Origin: Candidatus Abyssobacteria bacterium SURF_5
Lineage (GTDB): Bacteria; Abyssobacteria; SURF-5
Direction of reading: 5' to 3'
Assembly (NCBI GenBank): GCA_003598085.1
Contig: QZKU01000067.1
Span: 1-57,605, forward strand
DNA: 57,605 nt
In this document: piece after piece, positions 50,100 through 57,605 of the stretch
Numbering within the stretch: position 1 is the stretch's first letter
Layout: each line of letters begins with the position of its first letter
Made by a program: the position numbers and the translations under genes
Notes under the pieces: model-generated
The model's input: only the letters and a program-made list of their open reading frames with translations
Told to the model about the DNA's origin: nothing
The model's database searches: none

Positions 50100-50173
50100 C
50101 CAGGGGGTCAGACCTACACATTTTACAAGACTTGTTATGGGCATTTGTAAAATGTGTAGGTCTGACCCCCTGG
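50100..50173. repeat. Perfect 29-bp inverted repeat between acsD and acsE
   Basis: Arms 50100-50128 and 50145-50173 are exact reverse complements (outer bases CCAGGGGGTCAGACC, inner end TTTTACAA) around a 16-nt loop. This GGGGTCAGACC-type sequence resembles REP elements mobilised by REP-associated tyrosine transposases. In RNA it forms a very stable hairpin seven bases before the acsE ribosome site. Confidence 0.9.
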
Positions 50174-50190
50174 AAGAGAAGGAGGAGAGA

Positions 50191-50994
50191 ATGTTTGTAA
50201 TCGGCGAAAGACTCAACGGAATGTTCCTGGACGTGCGCAAGGGCATCCAGACCAAAGATAAGTCCATTATTCAGAAGGTCGCCCTCGATCAGGTGAAGGC
50301 CGGCGCTAACGCACTAGATATCAACGTCGGGCCGGCATCGGACAAACCGCTCGAGGTCATGGTCTGGCTGGTCGAGGCCGTTCAGGAAGTTACCAGCATC
50401 ACCCTCAGCATCGATACTCCAAAGTTCGACGTCATGAAGGCCGCCATGCAGGTCTGCAAGAATCCGATCCTTATGAATTCGACCAAGGGAGAGGAAGCCA
50501 AGCTCGACAAGTACATGCCGCTGGCCAAGGAATATAATGCCTCCATCATTGGGCTTACCATCAATGAAAAGGGGATTCCCAAGACCGTCGACGCCCGCGT
50601 CGAAACCGCTGCCCTGATCGCCGCAAAAGCCATGGAATTCGGAATCGACATGGACAAGCTCTACATCGATCCCATCGTCATGCCGGCCAACGTCGCGCAG
50701 GATCAGGCGCCGATCGTTCTCGAGGCCATCAAACAGTTCGCCTACCTGAGCAGCCCGCCTCCTCATATCGTGGTCGGGCTCAGCAACCTCGGGCAGGGCG
50801 CCAAGGAACGCGAGCTGCTCACCCGCATCTGGCTGAGCATGGCCGTCATGAACGGGCTCGATGCCGCCATTATGGATGCGGCCGACAAGGAAATGCGCGA
50901 TGCGTTCATTACCGCGGAATTGTTGATGAACAAGGCGATTTACAGCGACTCTTATATCAGGGCATACGACGCCAGCCATAACCATATCGACTAA
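50191..50994 (+). CDS. acsE: Methyl-THF:corrinoid protein methyltransferase
   Basis: A 267-residue pterin-binding TIM barrel that transfers methyl from methyl-THF to AcsCD. Signatures: FVIGERLNGMF, GANALDINVGPASDKP, SIDTPKFDVMKAAM, MNSTKGEE, and GLSNLGQGAKERELLTR. ATG 50191 is chosen for GGAGGAG upstream; the frame is open farther 5' only because it runs through the inverted repeat. It ends the pathway cluster. Confidence 0.96.
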   Translation: MFVIGERLNGMFLDVRKGIQTKDKSIIQKVALDQVKAGANALDINVGPASDKPLEVMVWLVEAVQEVTSITLSIDTPKFDVMKAAMQVCKNPILMNSTKGEEAKLDKYMPLAKEYNASIIGLTINEKGIPKTVDARVETAALIAAKAMEFGIDMDKLYIDPIVMPANVAQDQAPIVLEAIKQFAYLSSPPPHIVVGLSNLGQGAKERELLTRIWLSMAVMNGLDAAIMDAADKEMRDAFITAELLMNKAIYSDSYIRAYDASHNHID

Positions 50995-51018
50995 TAGATT
51001 TCTCATATCAGCATGCAG

Positions 51019-51047
51019 GGGCGGCCCCGTGTGGCCGCCCGTTGTTT
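51019..51047 (+). terminator. Possible terminator after acsE
   Basis: GGGCGGCC, a six-base loop, GGCCGCCC, then GTTGTTT. The stem is strong and 25 bp after the stop, but the T-run is weak. It also resembles the repeat family GGGGCGGCCCCGTGTGGCCGCCC common as a REP-like element. Confidence 0.5.
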
Positions 51048-51240
51048 AATCAGGTACGGCATCGTACAACTGGATATGCCTACTCGGTCCGGCTATGTAA
51101 GGTCCGAAAGGCCCTGTAGGGCGCGGCGCGCGGTGCCCGCTTCACCAAATAGTACGGTGGGCGACGCTGCGGGCCCTCCAATGTATAGTCAGACCATTCG
51201 TGCACAATTACCGGCGTGGCGCTTGTGTCCCTCGACGTAG

Positions 51241-51260
51241 GGGCACGGCGTGCCGTGCCC
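51241..51260. repeat. REP-like palindrome
   Basis: GGGCACGGCGTGCCGTGCCC, a near-perfect palindrome of a widely scattered intergenic type. The 50995-51318 gap holds no gene that I can support. Confidence 0.6.
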
Positions 51261-51318
51261 GGTTCGTACAATTATAGGTGCGACCCCATGGCCGCCCAAT
51301 TCAACCGGAGACAACACC

Positions 51319-51741
51319 TTGACCAAATCAAACATCCAAACAACCCTCTCAATCGTCAAGCCTGACGGCTTTCAAAAACGACTCGTCGGAAAAATCATCC
51401 AGCGCTATGAAGAGGCCGGCCTCGAACTTATGGCCATCGAACGCCTCCACATGTCGCGCCAGAAGGCTGAAGGGTTTTATGCCGTCCATAAGGAGCGCCC
51501 CTTCTTTGGAGAACTGGTTGAATTCATGACCTCCGGCCCGTCCGTCGTCATGGCGTGGCGCGGCGACAACGCCATCGACGTCGTCCGTGAAATAAACGGC
51601 GCGACCGATCCGAAAAAAGCCGTCCCCAACACCATCCGCGCGCTCTGGGGCGCCAACATCCAGAACAACATCGTCCACGGCTCCGACAGCCCCCAAACGG
51701 CCAAATTCGAAGTAGGCTACTTCTTTCCGGGGCTTGCGTAG
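51319..51741 (+). CDS. ndk: Nucleoside diphosphate kinase
   Basis: This 140-residue enzyme transfers the gamma phosphate between nucleoside triphosphates and diphosphates via a phospho-histidine. It has SIVKPDGFQKRLVG, the KERPFFGELVEFM loop, RALWGANIQNNIVHGSDS with the catalytic His, and the end FFPGL. The catalytic motif reads NIVHGSDS, as normal. TTG 51319 gives a standard N-terminus with GGAGAC upstream. It is a stand-alone housekeeping gene. Confidence 0.95.
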   Translation: MTKSNIQTTLSIVKPDGFQKRLVGKIIQRYEEAGLELMAIERLHMSRQKAEGFYAVHKERPFFGELVEFMTSGPSVVMAWRGDNAIDVVREINGATDPKKAVPNTIRALWGANIQNNIVHGSDSPQTAKFEVGYFFPGLA

Positions 51742-52269
51742 CAGCGGTGAAGCCCCAACCAGACTTTGGAGTTTTGAGATAACATTTCACTCTTGTCCAA
51801 GATAATTTTCAAGAGCAGAATATGGTCCCGAACGTTACGCCGATCCGATGGATATTGCAGAAGAAAGAAGAAGAAGGAATCTTTCGACAGGAGGTAACAG
51901 AGGAAACAAAAAACGGGAATATCTTTTTCCTCCGTTATCTCTGTTACCTCCTGTTTGAGACGTTTCTTCTTAGATCAACACATTGGGGAAAAGTCATTTT
52001 CAGCAGACAAGGGAACCTTGAAAAACCGCAGGTTTTTAATCTCTGAGATGTCGTTCTGCGATTATCTTGGACAGGGATGACAGCTTTATCCGGCTGGGAT
52101 GCTCGAGTCGGCATGAAGCCGCCAAAGGCGAAGTGGAATTTTTCCAGAAACGGACACTTGTCAACTCCTCCCTACCCGGTCGAGACGGCGAGAAAATCCG
52201 CTGTCTTCGCCATCCACACTCCAACAGCATCGCCTCGGACAGACGGATTGTCTTTCGTTTTACTTAAAA
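51742..52269. other. Intergenic region with an inverted repeat
   Basis: Apart from the 16-bp inverted repeat at 51887-51954 and a small stem AAAAACC-GCA-GGTTTTT at 52021-52037, I see nothing coding. An 80-codon open frame at 52077-52319 has no ribosome site, crosses the promoter of the next gene and has no family resemblance. Confidence 0.5.
51887..51954. repeat. 16-bp perfect inverted repeat
   Basis: ACAGGAGGTAACAGAG (51887-51902) and its exact reverse complement (51939-51954) flank a 36-base spacer that itself has GGAAAC/TTTCC complementarity. Probably a REP-type element. Confidence 0.7.
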
Positions 52270-52298
52270 TTGACAGGGCACCTGATCTGTGCTACGAT
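52270..52298 (+). promoter_or_regulatory. Sigma70-type promoter for the PAS kinase pair
   Basis: TTGACA (52270-52275), 17 bp, TACGAT (52293-52298), 65 bp before the GTG start. Confidence 0.6.
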
Positions 52299-52363
52299 CA
52301 AAGTAGGTTACCTGCCTAAACGCAGTGGCAGAACATGCCTTTTGATCCCTTCAAGGTGGTTTC

Positions 52364-54760
52364 GTGAATCTTTCAGAGGAATCCAGGCAAAAGCCCTCCG
52401 AGGAACTGAAGACAATCCGGTCTCAAATCGCAGATTTGAAAAAACGGGAGGCCGACCGCGAGGGGCGCTTTCAGTCGTTGTTCAATGAGATGACGGAAGG
52501 CTTCGCTCTTCATGAAGTCATCTGCGATGACTGGGGCGAACCCTGCGATTATCGGTTCCTGGAGGTGAACCCCGCCTTCGAGCGGCTCACCGGCCTCAAG
52601 CGCAGCAATGTCATCGGCAAGACCATTCGCGAAGTGCTGCCCGACATCGAGACGCATTGGATCAAAACCTATGGCCGTGTCGCGCTCTCCGGCCGACCCG
52701 CCCGCTTCGACCAATATTCGGCCCCCCTCAAGCGCCATTACCAGGTTTTCGCTTATCGGCCGGCGCCAGGACAATTCGCGGTCCTCTTTGCGGATATAAC
52801 CGATCGCAAGAAGACCGAACAGAGGCTCGAAAATGCCCTCGTCGAGGCCGAAACGCGAGAACGCCAGATGACCGCTCTCCTCAAGGCCTCCCGCGCCGTA
52901 CGCGAAGAATCGTCTTTCGCAGACGCCGCCCGGCGGATATTCGAGGTGTGTTGCGAGGTAACGGGCGCGACCTCCGGCTATCTGGCGCTCCTCTCGGAGG
53001 ACGGCCGTGAAAACAAGGTGGTGTTCCTCGAATCCGGCGGACTACCGTGCGACGTCGACCCTCGACTGCCGATGCCGGTTCGCGGGCTGCGCGCGGAAGC
53101 CTACACGACCGGACGAGTCGTCTATGACAACGATTTCGCCGGCAGCGCGTGGATGCGTTTCATGCCGCAAGGGCATGTCGCCGTGCGCAATGTCATGTTT
53201 GCGCCGATGAATCTTGATGGAAAGACGATCGGCCTGCTCGGCCTGGCAAATAAACCGAATGACTTTGCCGAGGACGATGCATCCGTGGCCGGCGCGCTCG
53301 CCGAAATTGCAGTCGTGGCTCTGCAACGGGCATATCATGAGCAGGCGCTGCGGGAGAGTGAAGAGAGATACCGTTCGCTTGCGGAAAACGTGCCGTCGAT
53401 CCTCATGCGCTACGACGCCGATCTGCGGGTCGTTTACCTCGGTCACGCGGCGGAGGCGATCACGGGCATCCCGTCCGGGAATTTCATCGGAAAAACCAAC
53501 GCAGAGGCGGGAATGCCCGCACACATGAGCGCCTTGTGGGATGGCGCCGTTCGCGAGGTCTTCCACACGGGAAAGAGCAAGGACCTGGAATTTGACTTGC
53601 CCTTGGAAAAGGGAACGAGGACTTTTTATCTCAGGCTCGCACCCGAATCCGGACAGGGGCGCGAGGTTCAATCCGTGCTGGGGATCGCAACCGATATGAC
53701 CGAGCGCAAGCGCGCCGAGGAGGTCATCATTCGGGCGAAGAAAGAATGGGAGCTGACCTTCGACACCGTCCCCGATCTGATGGCGATCCTGGACCTGAAT
53801 CACCGCATCGTGCGCGTCAATAAGGCGATGGCTGACCGCCTCGGCGTCTCGCCCCAACAGTGCATCGGACAGCGCTGCTATGAGGCCGTCCACGGGATGA
53901 CATGTCCGCCCGATCCCTGTCCGCATACTCTCACCTGTCGTGACGGAAACGAACATCAGGCCGAGGTGCACGAGCCTCGCCTTAAAGGCGATTTCCTCGT
54001 GAGCACCACTCCGCTTTACGACGAGGAGGGCAAACTCATCGGGTCCATTCACGTCGCTCGCGACATTACCGAACGAAAAAAGGCGGAGGACAGGCTGAAG
54101 AAATCGCTGAAGGAAAAGGAAGTGCTCCTTAAGGAAATACATCATCGTGTCAAGAATAACCTTCAAATCATCCACAGCATGCTCAACCTGCAACTCCGTT
54201 ATCTGAAGGATGAACAGGCAATAGCGCTGTTCAAAGAGAGCCAGAACCGCGTTTTCTCGATGGCTCTCATCCACGAAAAATTATACCAGTCCGATTCGCT
54301 TACAACGATCGATCTGCCGGACTATATCGGAAAGATTATCGCTAACCTGTTTCAGTCTTACGGCGTGAGCGAGAGAGTCATAAAACCCAAAATAGACGTG
54401 GAAAACCTTTCGCTCGACGTAAATTCAATAATTCCCTGCGCATTGATTATCAACGAACTCGTTTCGAATTCGCTCAAGTACGCTTTTCCCGCCGCTTCAG
54501 CTTCCTCTGAAGGCGGAAAGGGCGAGATCCGCATCGATTTGCTTCGCGATCTCGGCGGCCGGTTCGTCTTGATTGTCGCCGATAACGGTGTCGGCCTTCC
54601 CGAGAGTTTTGAAATACATAAGTCCAAATCCCTGGGACTTCAATTGGTGACCGTGCTGGTGAAACAACTGAACGGAACGATTGAGATGGGAACCGGCGCC
54701 GGCGCCGAATTCAAGATCACGTTTGGGCCGGCGCGGGAGGAGAATTCAAGCAATGCCTGA
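52364..54760 (+). CDS. PAS-GAF-PAS-PAS histidine kinase (HisKA_2 type)
   Basis: A 798-residue soluble sensor kinase. In order: a coiled coil, a PAS domain (about 35-150), a GAF domain (about 165-325), two further PAS domains (about 330-450 and 455-575), a HisKA_2 domain (LLKEIHHRVKNNLQIIHSMLNLQ) and HATPase_c (IINELVSNSLKYAFP; VADNGVGLP). The third PAS has a Cys-rich stretch (QQCIGQRCYEAVHG, then PPDPCPHTLTC) known from many anaerobe PAS domains and possibly redox-active. GTG 52364 has only a weak AGGTGG site. The gene overlaps the next by eight bases, so the two probably form one signalling pathway. Confidence 0.9.
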   Translation: MNLSEESRQKPSEELKTIRSQIADLKKREADREGRFQSLFNEMTEGFALHEVICDDWGEPCDYRFLEVNPAFERLTGLKRSNVIGKTIREVLPDIETHWIKTYGRVALSGRPARFDQYSAPLKRHYQVFAYRPAPGQFAVLFADITDRKKTEQRLENALVEAETRERQMTALLKASRAVREESSFADAARRIFEVCCEVTGATSGYLALLSEDGRENKVVFLESGGLPCDVDPRLPMPVRGLRAEAYTTGRVVYDNDFAGSAWMRFMPQGHVAVRNVMFAPMNLDGKTIGLLGLANKPNDFAEDDASVAGALAEIAVVALQRAYHEQALRESEERYRSLAENVPSILMRYDADLRVVYLGHAAEAITGIPSGNFIGKTNAEAGMPAHMSALWDGAVREVFHTGKSKDLEFDLPLEKGTRTFYLRLAPESGQGREVQSVLGIATDMTERKRAEEVIIRAKKEWELTFDTVPDLMAILDLNHRIVRVNKAMADRLGVSPQQCIGQRCYEAVHGMTCPPDPCPHTLTCRDGNEHQAEVHEPRLKGDFLVSTTPLYDEEGKLIGSIHVARDITERKKAEDRLKKSLKEKEVLLKEIHHRVKNNLQIIHSMLNLQLRYLKDEQAIALFKESQNRVFSMALIHEKLYQSDSLTTIDLPDYIGKIIANLFQSYGVSERVIKPKIDVENLSLDVNSIIPCALIINELVSNSLKYAFPAASASSEGGKGEIRIDLLRDLGGRFVLIVADNGVGLPESFEIHKSKSLGLQLVTVLVKQLNGTIEMGTGAGAEFKITFGPAREENSSNA

Positions 54761-57215
54761 CGCAAAGATACTAATAGTCGAGGACGAAGGCATCGAGGCT
54801 CTGGACATGCAACAGAGACTGGAGTCTTTCGGATACACGGTTTCAGGTGTTGCCTCAACCGGGAAGGAAGCCATCAGCATGGCAAGGGAGACGCGTCCCG
54901 ACCTGATTCTGATGGATATCATGCTGCAGGGAGACGTTGACGGCGTGACGGCCGCGGAAGACATCCGCACCCGCTTCGATATTCCCGTCATCTACCTCAC
55001 CGCATACGCGGACGAGCATACGCTTCAGCGCGCAAAGAAAACAGAGCCCTTCGGCTATATCGTGAAGCCTTTCCAGGAACGGGAATTGCACATTACGATC
55101 GATATGGCGCTGTACAAGCATACGATGGAGAGAAGGCTGAGAGAAAGCGAGAAATGGCTCTCGACAACGCTCCGAAGCATCGGAGACGCCGTCATCGCCA
55201 CCGATAGGAGCGGCCTGATTACGTTCATGAATCCCGTTGCCGAAGCTCTAACCGGCTGGAGTCTCGAGGAAGTCCGGCATAAAGAACTCCATGAAGTCTT
55301 TAAAATAATCAACCTCAACACGCACCGGCCGGTGGAGTCCCCCGTCTCAAAAGTTCTTCTCGACGGCACTATCCAGGGTCTCGCCAATCATACAATACTC
55401 ATAACCAGAAGCGGCGCCGAAATCCCGATTGATGACAGCGCCGCGCCCATCAGAGATGATAACGGTGACATCATCGGCGTCATCCTTGTATTCCGCGACG
55501 TGACCGAGCGCGTTCGCGCGGAAGAGGAGTTGCAAAAAGCCCACGATGAATTGGAAATGCGCGTTAACGAAAGAACGGCGCAACTGATTCAGGCGGTCAA
55601 AGAGTTGAAAGAGGAAGTATCCCGCCGTACCGCCGCGGAAATCGCCTTGCGGGCGAGCGAGCAGGCCGTCAAGGCCGAACGGAAAAGATTTTTTGACGTC
55701 CTCGAGATGCTGCCCGCCTATGTGGTGCTGCTCACGCCCGATTATCACGTGGAATTTGATAACCGCTTCTTCCGCGAGCGCTTCGGCCAATCTTATGGGC
55801 GCCGCTGCTTCGAATACCTCTTCAATCGGACGGAGCCATGCGAAGTCTGCGACACGTTCAAGGTCCTGAAAACCATGGCTCCTCACGAGTGGGAATGGCT
55901 CGGACCGGACGGGCGCAACTACTACATATACGACTTCCCCTTCGTCGATTCGGACGGCTCGACGCTCATCCTCGAAATGGGCATCGATATCACGGAACAG
56001 AAACAGGCGCGGGAAGCCCTGCAGAACCTGAATCAGGTGCTTGAGCAACGCGTCGCCGAACGGACGACAGCTCTGCGCGAGAGCGAGGAAGACCTGAACC
56101 GCGCGCAGGCGGTGGCGCATACCGGCAGTTGGCGTCTCGACGTGCGGCGGAATGAGTTGCGATGGTCCGCCGAAACTTACCGGATATATGGCATTCCCGA
56201 GGGAACGCCGTTGACGTATGAAACATTTCTCGACTGCGTTCATCCGGATGACCGCGAGTACGTGGATCGCAAATGGAATGCCGCCGTGAGCGGCGCCCCC
56301 TACGACATCGAGCACCGAATCATCGTCGATGGCGCCGTCAAGTGGGTCCGCGAGAAGGCGGAACTCGAATTCGACGAAACGGACGCTCTGCTCGGCGGAT
56401 TCGGCACCGCACAGGACATCACCGAGCGCAAACAGGCCGAGCAGGCCCTGCGCATCAGCGAGGCCCGATACCGACAACTCTCCGAAAGTCTCGAGGAAAC
56501 GGTCAAGAAACAGGTCGATGAACTGCGACAGGCGCAGACTCTGGCGGCTATCGGACAGATGGTGTCGGTCGTGGCCCACGAGATCAGAAATCCGCTGCAC
56601 ATGATCACCTTTGGAATCGAAAATCTGCAGAGAGCGCTGGGACATATCCCGCAGAATCCGGAGATTCCGAATATCGTTGAAGAAATCGAGTACGGCTCAA
56701 AACTTATGGATAGCGTCATCACGGAGTTGCTGCATTACGTGCGACCGGTCACCGTCGACCGTTCCTGGTGGTCAATCCGCGACATCGTTCAGCACGCACT
56801 GACCCTTGTCGATCATAAACTCCGCAATATCTCCGTCCGGATCGACGTCGAACAAACGCAGATTTTCGCCGACGCCCAAAAATTGACAAGAGTCTTTGCC
56901 AATATCATCTCAAATGCGGCCGATTCCATGCCGAACGGCGGAACCCTCACAATCTCCGGGCGCCCCTTCGAAAGCGAACGGACCGCCTTGCTCAAAATCT
57001 GCGTTTCCGACACCGGCTGTGGAATCGATGAAAAAACGATTCATAAAATCTATGAACCGTTCTTCACCACAAAAACCAGAGGAATAGGACTCGGCATCCC
57101 CATCTGTAAAAAACTCATCGAGGCGCATGAGGGCCGGCTTGCGATCGCGAGCAAAATCAAGCAGGGAACCACCGTCGAAATTACGCTTCCCCTGCAAAAC
57201 TCCGAAACGCAGTAA
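54753..57215 (+). CDS. Receiver-PAS-PAS-PAS histidine kinase hybrid
   Basis: An 820-residue protein. An N-terminal receiver domain (1-120) has D55 as phospho-acceptor in ILMDIMLQG and the Lys of GYIVKPF. Three PAS domains follow (about 140-260, 310-430 and 445-560), joined by long coiled coils, then a HisKA domain (VSVVAHEIRNPLH) and HATPase_c (NIISNAADSMPNGG; DTGCGID; GIGLGIPICK). The receiver may be phosphorylated by the upstream kinase and switch this kinase on. ATG 54753 has GGAGGAG upstream. There is no output domain, so a downstream regulator lies elsewhere. Confidence 0.92.
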   Translation: MPDAKILIVEDEGIEALDMQQRLESFGYTVSGVASTGKEAISMARETRPDLILMDIMLQGDVDGVTAAEDIRTRFDIPVIYLTAYADEHTLQRAKKTEPFGYIVKPFQERELHITIDMALYKHTMERRLRESEKWLSTTLRSIGDAVIATDRSGLITFMNPVAEALTGWSLEEVRHKELHEVFKIINLNTHRPVESPVSKVLLDGTIQGLANHTILITRSGAEIPIDDSAAPIRDDNGDIIGVILVFRDVTERVRAEEELQKAHDELEMRVNERTAQLIQAVKELKEEVSRRTAAEIALRASEQAVKAERKRFFDVLEMLPAYVVLLTPDYHVEFDNRFFRERFGQSYGRRCFEYLFNRTEPCEVCDTFKVLKTMAPHEWEWLGPDGRNYYIYDFPFVDSDGSTLILEMGIDITEQKQAREALQNLNQVLEQRVAERTTALRESEEDLNRAQAVAHTGSWRLDVRRNELRWSAETYRIYGIPEGTPLTYETFLDCVHPDDREYVDRKWNAAVSGAPYDIEHRIIVDGAVKWVREKAELEFDETDALLGGFGTAQDITERKQAEQALRISEARYRQLSESLEETVKKQVDELRQAQTLAAIGQMVSVVAHEIRNPLHMITFGIENLQRALGHIPQNPEIPNIVEEIEYGSKLMDSVITELLHYVRPVTVDRSWWSIRDIVQHALTLVDHKLRNISVRIDVEQTQIFADAQKLTRVFANIISNAADSMPNGGTLTISGRPFESERTALLKICVSDTGCGIDEKTIHKIYEPFFTTKTRGIGLGIPICKKLIEAHEGRLAIASKIKQGTTVEITLPLQNSETQ

Positions 57216-57605
57216 GATCACCCCTGTTAACCTCGCCATATTCGCCACCGACCTTCCTGTCGGGAAAAATGAGGTTACGGCGCCCGTTCGTCCTCAATTT
57301 TTTGACAGCCGGCAGATTATGACATATCATACAGGGACTCAACCTAACGCCATTCGCTTAAGGCGAGCCTGACTGTTTTTTGTGCGGACTGTATTCTGCC
57401 GCTCTCTTGAATTTCCCCTTTTGGAAAAGGGGGACTAAGAGACTGTCCTATAATGGGTTTGGCGCCGATGACAGAACGGTATCAACAAGTCAGGGTAACC
57501 CGTCAATCCTGCGAAAGCAGAGATTTTGTTGATGCATACGATTTTACATTGATCATTTAATTTTTGAGATATTTGGAGCTTGCCGAAGAATGACATCCGT
57601 GATTC
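57216..57605. other. Terminal intergenic region
   Basis: No gene is seen before the right edge. CCCCTTTTGG/AAAAGGGG around 57415-57434 is a palindromic REP-like unit, and CCTATAATGG near 57449 could be a -10 box, without a good -35. Confidence 0.4.

Noticed and set aside
52077-52319. 80-codon ORF upstream of the PAS kinase
   Set aside because: It crosses the kinase promoter, lacks a ribosome site and shows no similarity.

Overview
The window reads as chromosomal DNA of an anaerobic, probably acetogenic or autotrophic bacterium from a Gram-negative-type lineage. The grounds are a complete carbonyl branch of the Wood-Ljungdahl pathway with bacterial-type AcsB, an HdrCBA-MvhD module, a UGA-decoded selenoprotein, Tat-type signal peptides, an RND efflux pump and a GspN-like protein. 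An uncultured Desulfobacterota-like or neighbouring candidate phylum fits; the sequence alone does not fix the taxon. Most genes are G+C-rich, but about 1.8-5.9 kb is visibly A+T-richer and looks acquired.

Left part (1-13 kb) is accessory. A HlyD/EmrA membrane fusion protein is followed by a repeat-rich gap, a ParB-domain protein plus Dam-like methylase pair, and then the most unusual locus: a short gene encoding twelve Cys-Thr-Leu-Asn-Lys/Gln-Pro-x-Gly-Lys-Gly repeats (4365-4768, split by one missing base) that overlaps by four bases a radical SAM/SPASM enzyme (4765-5913). This looks like a leaderless, multi-core RiPP-type precursor with its maturase. An IS3-family remnant abuts it and also touches the 3' end of a large secreted C39-like protein with MopE-type repeats. 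A decayed MNT/HEPN pair and a Ser/Thr kinase fused to a Clp N-terminal-type domain follow.

Middle part (13-31 kb): a TPR fragment, a Tat-exported DUF362 protein and a Tat-exported AmmeMemoRadiSam-type radical SAM enzyme, with a GxxExxY gene bracketed by a perfect 20-bp inverted repeat lodged between them; a secreted M6 metalloprotease that shares its C-terminal domain with the C39-like protein; a GH32 fructosidase; a GAF histidine kinase; a TIM-barrel isomerase; small proteins including an FmdB zinc ribbon (22849-23013); a GspN-like operon; and a TetR regulator convergent with an RND efflux operon whose promoter carries a palindrome.

Right part (31-51 kb) is one long co-directional cluster for the Wood-Ljungdahl pathway: fhs, hdrC, hdrB, a double-length hdrA, mvhD (with an in-frame UGA for selenocysteine), folD, metV, metF, acsA/cooS, a polyferredoxin, acsB, acsC, acsV, acsD and acsE. 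Formate is activated on THF, reduced to methyl-THF by FolD and MetVF (probably complexed with HdrCBA-MvhD), moved by AcsE to the corrinoid protein AcsCD, and joined to CO made by CODH on AcsB. Formate dehydrogenase and the nickel-insertion ATPase are not in the window. A consensus promoter and a 180-nt structured leader precede fhs, and a perfect 29-bp inverted repeat sits between acsD and acsE.

The end (51-57.6 kb) has ndk, REP-like palindromes and two overlapping PAS-rich signalling genes, a histidine kinase and a receiver-PAS-histidine kinase.
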